A stretch of DNA of 42,296 nucleotides, taken from NCBI GenBank assembly GCA_946615975.1, contig CAMOID010000005.1, positions 1 through 42,296 of the forward strand. Direction: 5' to 3'. A model generated the notes under the pieces. The model had not been told where the DNA came from and did no database searches. It saw only the letters and a program-made list of their open reading frames with translations. Below, in pieces: positions 25,836-32,932 of this stretch; within the stretch, counting starts at the first letter, position 1; every line of letters starts with the position of its first letter. The position numbers and the translations under genes were made by a program. This stretch comes from an uncultured Caryophanales bacterium (lineage in GTDB: Bacteria > Bacillota_I > Bacilli_A > RF39 > UBA660).

Positions 25836-27617
25836 ATGAGAAAGAATAATAAAGGTTTTACATTAGTTGAATTATTACTTGTTATAGCTTTACTTGCAGC
25901 AATTGTTGCAATTTCAATACCAGCTGTTGCTCAAATAACTGATAACTCTAAAAGAAAAGCATTTTATTTATATGCATTAAACTTAGTAACTAAAGCAACT
26001 AATCATTATGTTGCTGCATATCAAGATTTAGAACAAATCAAATTTGATGAATATTCAAAAGCAGATTGTATTGTATATGATATTAAAGAAGACTTAGAAA
26101 TAGAAAATACAGGTAATTATGAAGGATGGGTTAAGATTATTAGAAATCAAAAACCAGCTTCAGAAGTAGATAGCAAATTAGCATCTATTACATTCTCTTT
26201 ACCTGAACCATCAGAAGCTGATAAAGAAGCTTACTATGAAAGAAATGGTAAATATCAAGATGGTATTTTATATCCAAAATACTGTATCTCTAAAAATGGT
26301 TCTTGTACACCAACTGATGATTGGCATTCAATAAATATTCAAGAATATCAATATAACTTTACTATTAATAAAGTTATAAATAAAGGTGAAACATTATGCG
26401 CTAATTATCAAGGATTAGTTGGAAATGAATTAAAAACAGTTGCAACTAACTGTATGTCATATGAAAATGCCTTAGTTTTACCTACAGATTATACATATGA
26501 TGTAATAGTTTCATTTAAAGATAACTCATATGCAATTGAAGATTTAAATATGAGAAATATGGATGAAAAGAAATTTAATGTAGCGTTAGAAGAATATATT
26601 AATAGATCAGGTATTCAACCTAAACAAAGACTTGAAATACATGAACCTACATGTGATGGAACAATAGGTAAAACAATTGGTACAGTTGAAGAAAAAGTTA
26701 CTGAAACAACTGTTATAACTACTAAAGAAGCTCCTGAAGAAATCTTATTAAGTTCATTAAATGTTCAAGGATATGACATTGGTTTCAATGCTGGACAATT
26801 AACGTATTCATTACAAGTACCAAATACAATTACTTCATTGAATGTTACAGCAGTACCAATGATATCTTCTACTAAAGTAACAATAACTGGTCAAAAAGAT
26901 TTCTCAATTGGTCAAAATAGAATTAATATTTATCTAGAAGGTGCAAATGGTAATACTAATAGATACGTAATATATGTAAATAGATTAAATTCTAATACAA
27001 CTAGAACATCTGTAAGTACAACAACTACTACAAGATCTACAAGATCTACAGGTACAGTAGTTTATACAACAAGAGAAATTACTACAGCTCAAGGTGCTCC
27101 AGATCCAACATTACCAGAATCTAATGCACAACTTGAATTCTTAACTATTAGTAAACATCAAGACTTTGAATTTAATCCAGATATTTACTATTACGATGTT
27201 AAGATAGATAAAGATGAAGACATGTTATATTTGAACTATCGTGCTAAACAACCAGGTGCGACAGTAATAGTAACAGGTAATTCAAATCTTAAAAATGGTT
27301 CTCAAGTAGAAATACTTGTAAGATCAGAAAATGAATATTATACAAAACAATATATTATCAATGTATATCGCGAAGGTTTATCTATCTCTTATACATTAGT
27401 ATTTAGAATAATAGCTATTATATTAGGAATTGTATTACTAGTAGTACTTGTATGGTTAACATTAGCAAGACGTAGTATGAGACCTAAGAAGAGAAAAGAA
27501 ATACAAGTTATTACTAAGACTACTCAATCTGGACCAAGTACTTCAGTATTTGATAAAGAACCAAAGAAAGTAGTAGTTAATACAAATAAAGACAATAATA
27601 ATAACAATAATAGTTGA
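25836..27617 (+). CDS. Large prepilin-like protein with two cadherin-like domains and C-terminal membrane anchor
   Basis: A 593-residue protein. The N-terminus is a textbook prepilin signal: MRKNNKG7, then FTLVE (Glu at +5) and a hydrophobic helix. Residues about 40-290 form a pilin-like soluble domain with several Cys. Two domains resembling cadherin-like beta-sandwiches follow, near 303-382 (LSSLNVQGYDIGF...YSLQVP) and 428-509 (LEFLTISKHQDFEF...YYYDVKI), separated by a Thr/Ser-rich linker (about 387-425). A second membrane helix lies near 520-543, then a basic tail (RRSMRPKKRK) and an Asn-rich end. A pilin helix plus a C-terminal anchor is unusual for a filament subunit. It is homologous in its pilin domain to the next gene. 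Confidence 0.8.
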   Translation: MRKNNKGFTLVELLLVIALLAAIVAISIPAVAQITDNSKRKAFYLYALNLVTKATNHYVAAYQDLEQIKFDEYSKADCIVYDIKEDLEIENTGNYEGWVKIIRNQKPASEVDSKLASITFSLPEPSEADKEAYYERNGKYQDGILYPKYCISKNGSCTPTDDWHSINIQEYQYNFTINKVINKGETLCANYQGLVGNELKTVATNCMSYENALVLPTDYTYDVIVSFKDNSYAIEDLNMRNMDEKKFNVALEEYINRSGIQPKQRLEIHEPTCDGTIGKTIGTVEEKVTETTVITTKEAPEEILLSSLNVQGYDIGFNAGQLTYSLQVPNTITSLNVTAVPMISSTKVTITGQKDFSIGQNRINIYLEGANGNTNRYVIYVNRLNSNTTRTSVSTTTTTRSTRSTGTVVYTTREITTAQGAPDPTLPESNAQLEFLTISKHQDFEFNPDIYYYDVKIDKDEDMLYLNYRAKQPGATVIVTGNSNLKNGSQVEILVRSENEYYTKQYIINVYREGLSISYTLVFRIIAIILGIVLLVVLVWLTLARRSMRPKKRKEIQVITKTTQSGPSTSVFDKEPKKVVVNTNKDNNNNNNS

Positions 27618-27662
27618 TGAAAGACAATAGTCTTTTGTCAACTATTGATAATATAAATTATC
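27609..27662 (+). other. Strong hairpin pair without U-tract between pilin-like genes
   Basis: AATAGTTGA (27609-27617) pairs with TCAACTATT (27638-27646) and encloses an inner stem AAAGAC/GTCTTT with an AATA loop; a second hairpin GATAAT/ATTATC follows at 27647-27662. The stop codon lies in the first arm. No T-run follows, so this is not a normal intrinsic terminator; it may protect or punctuate the mRNA. Confidence 0.6.
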
Positions 27663-27666
27663 ATTA

Positions 27667-27711
27667 TTGACTATAAAACGATTATTATTGTATAATTTAT
27701 ATAGAATAGGA
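27667..27711 (+). promoter_or_regulatory. Promoter and leader motif of the small pilin-like gene
   Basis: TTGACT (27667-27672), 18-base spacer, TATAAT (27691-27696), then four bases and ATAGAATAGGA. Confidence 0.75.
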
Positions 27712-27723
27712 AGAGGATCCAAG

Positions 27724-28242
27724 ATGAAGAAGAATAAAAATGGTTTTACATTAGTTGAATTATTAGTAGTTATTGTAGTACTTGCATTAATTATGATTAT
27801 TACAATACCTGCAGTACTAGATATTATGGAAGATGCTAGAAAGAATTCGTTTGTATTATATTGTCAAAAGGTAGTTAAAGATACTCAAACACAATATGTA
27901 TATGACTCAAACATTGGTAATGCCGGTGGAGCAGGAATATATGTATACGATATAACTTCAGACTTAGGATATTCTTCTACAGGTAACTATAGAGGTTATG
28001 TAGTTGTAGATGCTTCATCAACAACTGGTACAAAATACATTTTAAATTTATATGACAATAACTATGCTATACCAAACTGGAACGTAAGTGAAAAAGGTGA
28101 CCCAACAGTTTCTAACTTACAAAACTATACTGGTGAAGTATACTCACAATACTTCAAATCTCCAGTTACAGCATGTAGAAATGCTAAACCAGGAGCATCA
28201 GTTCAATGTCAAAATAGAAATGGTTATATTATAAGTAATTAA
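27724..28242 (+). CDS. Prepilin-like protein (major pilin candidate)
   Basis: A 172-residue protein with the prepilin N-terminus MKKNKNG7, FTLVE and a hydrophobic helix (LLVVIVVLALIMIITIPAV). Its soluble domain matches that of the preceding 593-residue protein in order: SFVLYCQKVVKD with AFYLYALNLVTK, YDITSDLGYSSTGNYRGYV with YDIKEDLEIENTGNYEGWV, and YDNNYAIPNWN with KDNSYAIEDLN. Size and simplicity make it the likeliest main filament subunit of the five prepilin-type proteins in the window, which is an inference. I use the ATG at 27724, after AGGAAGAGGA; the longer frame from 27667 runs through the promoter. It has its own promoter with a -35 box and a terminator. Confidence 0.8.
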   Translation: MKKNKNGFTLVELLVVIVVLALIMIITIPAVLDIMEDARKNSFVLYCQKVVKDTQTQYVYDSNIGNAGGAGIYVYDITSDLGYSSTGNYRGYVVVDASSTTGTKYILNLYDNNYAIPNWNVSEKGDPTVSNLQNYTGEVYSQYFKSPVTACRNAKPGASVQCQNRNGYIISN

Positions 28243-28246
28243 TAAT

Positions 28247-28273
28247 AAAACGACTATATAAGTCGTTTTTTTT
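28247..28273 (+). terminator. Intrinsic terminator
   Basis: Arms AAAACGACT (28247-28255) and AGTCGTTTT (28261-28269), loop ATATA, eight Ts in total. Confidence 0.9.
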
Positions 28274-28274
28274 A

Positions 28275-28283
28275 TGTTATAAT
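28275..28283 (+). promoter_or_regulatory. Extended -10 promoter of nfo
   Basis: TGT followed by TATAAT (28278-28283), one base after the terminator T-run, as at mutS. Confidence 0.6.
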
Positions 28284-28299
28284 TTTTATGGTGATAAAA

Positions 28300-29193
28300 A
28301 TGTTATATATAGGAAGTCATGTATCATATAAAAATGATACTCAACTAGTTGGCTCAGTTAAAGAAGCTTTATCATATGGTTCAACAGCTTTTATGTTTTA
28401 TACAGGTGCTCCTCAAAATACTCAAAGAGGAACTATAAATGATGGATTAACATTAGAAGCTATGAATATTATGAAAGAAAATAATATTGAATTAGATAAA
28501 GTTATTGTACATGCTCCATATATAGTAAATCTTGGAAATAATACAGATCCTGATAAATGGAAATTTAGTCAAGATTTTATAAGACAAGAACTAGATAGAT
28601 GTGAAACTTTAGGTATTAAATATATGGTATTACATCCAGGTGCAGCAGTAGGTTTAGATAGAACTGAAGCAATGGATAATATTATAAGAGGATTAAATAA
28701 TATCTTAGTTAAAGATGATACTACAATAGTTTTATTAGAAACTATGGCTGGAAAAGGTACAGAATTAGGCATTAACTTAGAAGAAGTATCTTACTTATTA
28801 AATGGTATTGAATTAAAAGATAAAGTAGGAGTATGTTTAGATACATGCCATTTATCAGATTCTGGAGTTGATATTTCTAAATTTGATGAATACTTAGATG
28901 AATTTGATAAATTAATAGGAATAAATAAAATAGGATGTGTTCATGTAAATGATAGTAAGAATCCTATAGGTTCTCATAAAGATAGACATGAAAATTTAGG
29001 ATATGGTTCTATTGGTTTTGATAACTTAATAAATGTTATTTATAACGAAAGATTAGCTAATATTCCTAAAATATTAGAAACTCCATATGTTGATAAGGAA
29101 TATGCTCCTTATAAGCAAGAAATTGATATGATTAAATCTAAAACATTTAATCCAAATTTATATAATGATGTAATAAAATATTATAGTAAATAA
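28300..29193 (+). CDS. nfo: Endonuclease IV (deoxyribonuclease IV)
   Basis: Nfo cleaves DNA 5' of abasic sites in base excision repair, using three metal ions. The 297-residue TIM-barrel protein shows the metal ligands in their usual motifs: VHAPYIVNLGN, LHPGAAVG, LLETMAGKG, VCLDTCHLSDSG, CVHVNDSKNPIGSHKDRHENLGYG and ILETPY. The ATG at 28300 follows GGTGAT with good spacing; an ATG at 28288 precedes that Shine-Dalgarno. It heads a run with rnfC and rnfD-like genes and no terminator between them, an unusual partner for a repair enzyme. Endonuclease III is encoded separately at 8731. Confidence 0.95.
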   Translation: MLYIGSHVSYKNDTQLVGSVKEALSYGSTAFMFYTGAPQNTQRGTINDGLTLEAMNIMKENNIELDKVIVHAPYIVNLGNNTDPDKWKFSQDFIRQELDRCETLGIKYMVLHPGAAVGLDRTEAMDNIIRGLNNILVKDDTTIVLLETMAGKGTELGINLEEVSYLLNGIELKDKVGVCLDTCHLSDSGVDISKFDEYLDEFDKLIGINKIGCVHVNDSKNPIGSHKDRHENLGYGSIGFDNLINVIYNERLANIPKILETPYVDKEYAPYKQEIDMIKSKTFNPNLYNDVIKYYSK

Positions 29194-29205
29194 TAGGTGA
29201 TAACT

Positions 29206-30375
29206 ATGAATAATAAAATAACTATACCTGAAAGTATGAATGTTATTTTTGATAAAGATATACATGAATTTTTAAATCCAGATCATATTTATATACCAAT
29301 TGAAGAAGGATTTGAGCTTAATATTAAAACTGGTAGCTTTGTATACATGGAACAAGTTTTATTATCTAAAGATAATATTAAAGTATATTCTCCAGTTTCT
29401 GGAAAAGTATTAGGTAAAACTACTTCAATGAAATTAAATAATAAAGATTTAGAATGTATTGTTATAGAAAATGATTTTAAAGAGAGTTTAAGAAAAAGAA
29501 CTCCTGCTACTAAATATATTAATGAATATAGTAAAGATCAAATAAATGATTTAATAGTTAAATTTAACGCTATTAATAGAAACTTAGTATATGGAGCTAA
29601 AACTCTTGTAATAAATGGTATTGATAAAGATCCATTTGAACATACATCATCATTTATAATTAATACTTATTCAGATAAGATTCTTGAAACTATAGATGCA
29701 CTTGCATCTATACTTGGATGTGAAGAAACTGTATTAGCAATTAATAATGCTGATAATTTAAACGTAATAAATTTAATAAATAATATTGGTACATATCCAA
29801 ATATAAAATTAAAATTATTACCAGATATATATCCAATTGGATTTGAATCTATATTATTAAAGAATACAATATCTAAAAAACAAGAAAAATGGGGAGTTAA
29901 TTATTTAACTGTAGAAGATATATATAATATCTATAATGTATTAAAAAGAAAGAAACCTATAACTGAAAAACTAATAACTATAGCTGGTAATGCTGTAGAA
30001 AATCCTAAAGTAGTAAAAGTTAAAATAGGTACATCAATGGCTGATATTATTAAAAATTCAGTTACTATTACAGATGATAATTATTATGTAATAATAAATG
30101 GATTATTAGCTGGAAAAACATTAACTACATTAAATAATATAGTTACACCTGAAATAAGAAGTATATTCTTAAATACAATAGATAAACAAAAAGAATCTAA
30201 ATGTATTCAATGTGGTTTATGTAATTTAAAATGTCCAGCTGGATTAAATCCTAAATATTTAAAAGAACATAAAAAAGCAGATAGATCTAAATGTATACAT
30301 TGTGGTTTATGTACTTATTTATGTCCTGCACATATAAATTTCAAGAAGTATTTAGGAGGTAATGAAGATGAATAA
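29206..30375 (+). CDS. RnfC-like iron-sulfur protein, divergent
   Basis: A 389-residue protein with two ferredoxin-type [4Fe-4S] motifs at the C-terminus: C333-x2-C336-x2-C339-x3-CP and C363-x2-C366-x2-C369-x3-CP. The N-terminal part has the barrel-sandwich hybrid segment (VYSPVSGKVLGK) of RnfC, the membrane-associated NADH-dehydrogenase subunit of the Rnf ferredoxin:NAD oxidoreductase. The glycine-rich GGAGFPT loop that precedes the LIVNGAE-type strand in RnfC is absent; here FNAINRNLVYGAKTLVINGID replaces it, and the usual YPxGGEKQL element reads YPIGFESIL. NADH/FMN binding is therefore doubtful. It starts at the ATG at 29206 after AGGTGAT, 12 bases after nfo, and overlaps the rnfD-like gene by eight bases. 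Confidence 0.75.
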   Translation: MNNKITIPESMNVIFDKDIHEFLNPDHIYIPIEEGFELNIKTGSFVYMEQVLLSKDNIKVYSPVSGKVLGKTTSMKLNNKDLECIVIENDFKESLRKRTPATKYINEYSKDQINDLIVKFNAINRNLVYGAKTLVINGIDKDPFEHTSSFIINTYSDKILETIDALASILGCEETVLAINNADNLNVINLINNIGTYPNIKLKLLPDIYPIGFESILLKNTISKKQEKWGVNYLTVEDIYNIYNVLKRKKPITEKLITIAGNAVENPKVVKVKIGTSMADIIKNSVTITDDNYYVIINGLLAGKTLTTLNNIVTPEIRSIFLNTIDKQKESKCIQCGLCNLKCPAGLNPKYLKEHKKADRSKCIHCGLCTYLCPAHINFKKYLGGNEDE

Positions 30376-31282
30376 TGTTTATATCAGAAGTAAAAAGAGT
30401 ATATATCATATTTCATTAATAAGAATTCTTCTATTAATACCAATGGTTTTATATGGAATATATAAAAATGGTATATTCTTATTTATAAATAAATATACTA
30501 ATGTATATGGTTTATTTAGACCCTTTATATTTATATTAGGTGGAGCATTTATTGGTGCTATAGTTAATATATTTTATGAATATGTTATTAATAAAAAGAA
30601 TAATAAAAATGCTAGTTTAAAAGATGTATTATTTTCATCATTTCATATAGAATATGGAATAATCCTAGGATGTTTAACTAGTATTAATACTAATATGTTA
30701 GTATTCTTTCTAACATTAGTAATAATACTTCTATTATCTAAGTTTATGAAGAATAGGGTAAATATCATATGTGTTTGTTTTATAATTATATATGCGATTC
30801 AAAGTCTATTATTAAATGGATTTGATTATATGAATATATATGAATCTAATAAATTATTTGAATATAATATATTAGATTATATTATTGGTAAAAATGTAGG
30901 TGGTATAGCTAGTACTAATATATTAATTAATTTATTAGTATTTATACTATTAAGTGTTACTAATAATACTAAAACTAGTATTGGTGTATTATCTATGATA
31001 ACTAGTTTCTTATTATTCTCATTATATTGTATGATTGCAAATATAAATATTGGTAATGTATATTTTCAATATGGATATATATTTATATTCACATTTGTTG
31101 CAACAGATTATGTTACATCTAGTTATACAAAATTAGGAATGAGAATATATGGCATACTAATAGGAGCTTTAACATTTGGTTTTTATTTTATAAATCCAAT
31201 CTTAGCACCTATAATTGCTGTTTTAATAACAAGTTTTTTAAATAATTTAATAGATAGAGCAAATAAATTATTTAAAAAGTAA
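30368..31282 (+). CDS. RnfD/NqrB-like membrane protein, divergent
   Basis: A 304-residue polytopic membrane protein with about nine or ten hydrophobic segments. The stretch ATDYVTSSYTKLGMRIYGIL (about residues 245-264) matches the highly conserved ATDPVTSPYTKKGxxIYG signature of RnfD/NqrB, which carry electrons across the membrane with bound flavins. The S/T-GAT motif where FMN is covalently attached is not found. Together with the RnfC-like gene it forms a two-gene remnant or variant; rnfA, B, E and G are not nearby. The ATG at 30368 lies eight bases after AGGAGG, so it is preferred to the ATG at 30362. Confidence 0.75.
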   Translation: MNNVYIRSKKSIYHISLIRILLLIPMVLYGIYKNGIFLFINKYTNVYGLFRPFIFILGGAFIGAIVNIFYEYVINKKNNKNASLKDVLFSSFHIEYGIILGCLTSINTNMLVFFLTLVIILLLSKFMKNRVNIICVCFIIIYAIQSLLLNGFDYMNIYESNKLFEYNILDYIIGKNVGGIASTNILINLLVFILLSVTNNTKTSIGVLSMITSFLLFSLYCMIANINIGNVYFQYGYIFIFTFVATDYVTSSYTKLGMRIYGILIGALTFGFYFINPILAPIIAVLITSFLNNLIDRANKLFKK

Positions 31283-31290
31283 AATTAATT

Positions 31291-31299
31291 TGTTATAAT
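31291..31299 (+). promoter_or_regulatory. Extended -10 promoter of the TM2 gene
   Basis: TGT followed by TATAAT (31294-31299), with TTTAAA (31271-31276) 17 bases upstream of the hexamer. There is no terminator between the rnfD-like gene and this promoter, so read-through is also likely. Confidence 0.6.
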
Positions 31300-31328
31300 A
31301 AATATAGATTATGGAAGGAGTATTTAAT

Positions 31329-31697
31329 ATGGCTAAATTTTGTACTAATTGTGGTGCACCTGTAGAAGAAGGTCAAAATAATTGTACTTCATGTGGTGCT
31401 GCTATTGGAGGAGCTCAAACTCAAGCTCAACCAAATTTCCAACAACCTCAATTTCAACAACCTGTACAAGGTGGAGTTGAACAAAAATCTAAATTAGTTG
31501 CTGGATTATTACAAATTTTCTTAGGATCATTTGGTGTTGGTAGATTCTATCTTGGATACACTGGTATGGCTATTGGTCAAATCGCTGCTACATGGTTAAC
31601 TTGTGGTTTAGGTGCTATCTGGCCTTTAATTGATGGAATCATGATTATAACTGGTTCAGTTAAAACTGATGCTAATGGCGTTCCATTAAAAGACTAA
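31329..31697 (+). CDS. Zinc-ribbon TM2-domain membrane protein
   Basis: A 122-residue protein. The N-terminus is a zinc ribbon with C5-x2-C8 and C19-x2-C22 in CTNCGAP and CTSCGAA, then a Gln/Pro-rich linker (residues 28-48), then a TM2 domain of two membrane helices (about residues 55-110) with the family-typical GSFGVGRFYLGYTGMAIGQ. The function of bacterial TM2 proteins is not known. Shine-Dalgarno GGAAGGAG places the start at 31329 and not at the ATG at 31311. It is the last gene before a strong terminator. Confidence 0.88.
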   Translation: MAKFCTNCGAPVEEGQNNCTSCGAAIGGAQTQAQPNFQQPQFQQPVQGGVEQKSKLVAGLLQIFLGSFGVGRFYLGYTGMAIGQIAATWLTCGLGAIWPLIDGIMIITGSVKTDANGVPLKD

Positions 31698-31713
31698 TTT
31701 TTATTAAAAAAAT

Positions 31714-31744
31714 AAAAACATATATTTAATATATGTTTTTTTTG
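31714..31744 (+). terminator. Intrinsic terminator
   Basis: AAAAACATATA (31714-31724) pairs with TATATGTTTTT (31730-31740), T-run to 31743. Confidence 0.85.
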
Positions 31745-31753
31745 TGGTAAAAT
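31745..31753 (+). promoter_or_regulatory. Extended -10 promoter of ftsW
   Basis: TGG followed by TAAAAT (31748-31753), directly behind the terminator T-run. Confidence 0.5.
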
Positions 31754-31770
31754 GTAGTATAGGTGAGAAT

Positions 31771-32922
31771 ATGAAGTTAAGGAGTAATTTAATTAAAACT
31801 GATAAATTATTACTTATAACTAGCTTACTGCTATTCTTATTTGGTTTAGTAATGATATTTTCATCGTCTACAGTAGCTGCTGTTCTTGTATATAAGAACC
31901 CAAGTTATTTCTTTGTTGTAAGACAAGGAGCTGTAGAATTAGTAATGTTATTGTTGTCATTATTTATTATATGTACACCAACTAAAACATATTCAAAGTT
32001 AAGCTTTTTATTACCAATTGCTATGATAGGATTACTATTATTAGTAAAATTATTTGGAACAGAAGCAAACGGTGCTAAATCATGGTTAGATTTAGGAGTA
32101 TTTAACTTCCAATCATCTGAATTTGTTAAAACATTACTTATTCTCTATATGGCAACAATATATGGAGATAAAAAGAAATGGAATAATGAAGGCGATTTAT
32201 TAAAACCATTAATTATTCCGGTAATATGTGCGTTTTTAATTGCTAAAGAACCTGACTTAGGTACTGCAATTATAACTGCTGGTATTACATTCTTAATATT
32301 TATTGAATTACCTATTAAAAAAGGTAAAGTAATGAAAATTATATATGGATTAATTGCTATTGGAGCATGTTCAGTATTTATGTTATATTCAACTAATAGT
32401 TTGAATAAAATACTTACTCCAGCACAAGAAGCCAGATTTGATTTTAGAAAACCATGTTCAAGATATCTGGAAAAGACAGGATATCAAGTATGTAATAGTT
32501 ATATAGCTATTAACAATGGTGGTTTATATGGTTTAGGATTAGGTAATAGTAAACAAAAGAACTTATATTTACCTGAATCTTATACAGACTTTATATTCCC
32601 AATTATTGTAGAAGAATTTGGTCTTATAGGTACTGGAATATTATTCTTTGCATATATGTTACTATTATTCTCAATACTAACTATTGCAAGACATGCAACA
32701 AATCTAAGAAATTCAATAATAGCATTTGGAACATTTGCTTATATATTAATTCATTTAGTAATTAATTTAGCAGGTGTTACAGGCTTATTTATAATGACTG
32801 GTGTTCCACTTCCATTTATGTCTTATGGTGGATCATTCATAATTAATTTATTTATATTGTTATCTTTAACTCAAAGAGTAGCAATAGAAACAAAAGAAGC
32901 AAGAGTAAAAAAGAAAGCGTAG
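31771..32922 (+). CDS. ftsW: Peptidoglycan polymerase FtsW (SEDS family)
   Basis: FtsW polymerises septal peptidoglycan from lipid II together with a class B PBP. The 383-residue membrane protein has ten predicted helices, AKEPDLGTA, the catalytic Asp D273 in LPESYTDFIF, GGLYGLGLGNSKQK, and the C-terminal PLPFMSYGGSF, which favours FtsW over RodA. The large extracellular loop has two Cys, C229 (KPCSRY) and C241 (YQVCNS), which could form a disulfide. The ATG at 31771 follows AGGTGAGA; the upstream frame from 31744 has no Shine-Dalgarno. No class B PBP gene is adjacent; an unknown tail-anchored protein follows after ten bases. Confidence 0.93.
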   Translation: MKLRSNLIKTDKLLLITSLLLFLFGLVMIFSSSTVAAVLVYKNPSYFFVVRQGAVELVMLLLSLFIICTPTKTYSKLSFLLPIAMIGLLLLVKLFGTEANGAKSWLDLGVFNFQSSEFVKTLLILYMATIYGDKKKWNNEGDLLKPLIIPVICAFLIAKEPDLGTAIITAGITFLIFIELPIKKGKVMKIIYGLIAIGACSVFMLYSTNSLNKILTPAQEARFDFRKPCSRYLEKTGYQVCNSYIAINNGGLYGLGLGNSKQKNLYLPESYTDFIFPIIVEEFGLIGTGILFFAYMLLLFSILTIARHATNLRNSIIAFGTFAYILIHLVINLAGVTGLFIMTGVPLPFMSYGGSFIINLFILLSLTQRVAIETKEARVKKKA

Positions 32923-32932
32923 GTGAAATCAA

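Noticed and set aside
27000-27100. Thr/Ser codon repeats (ACA/ACT and TCT runs) as a tandem DNA repeat or phase-variation tract
   Set aside because: The repeat units are imperfect and the stretch reads as an ordinary Thr/Ser-rich linker between two domains; no long homopolymer or perfect tandem unit is seen.
29206-31282. A complete Rnf energy-conserving complex
   Set aside because: Only C- and D-like subunits are present, and their cofactor motifs are partly missing.
3615-32922. Longer starts (GTG or upstream ATG) for ymfH, the ABC exporter, dnaD, yfhO, the third minor pilin, mutS, rplU, the sigma factor, parC, the small pilin, nfo, rnfC, rnfD, TM2 and ftsW
   Set aside because: In each case a good Shine-Dalgarno lies inside the extra stretch or directly before the shorter start, and the extra residues do not look like the family N-terminus.
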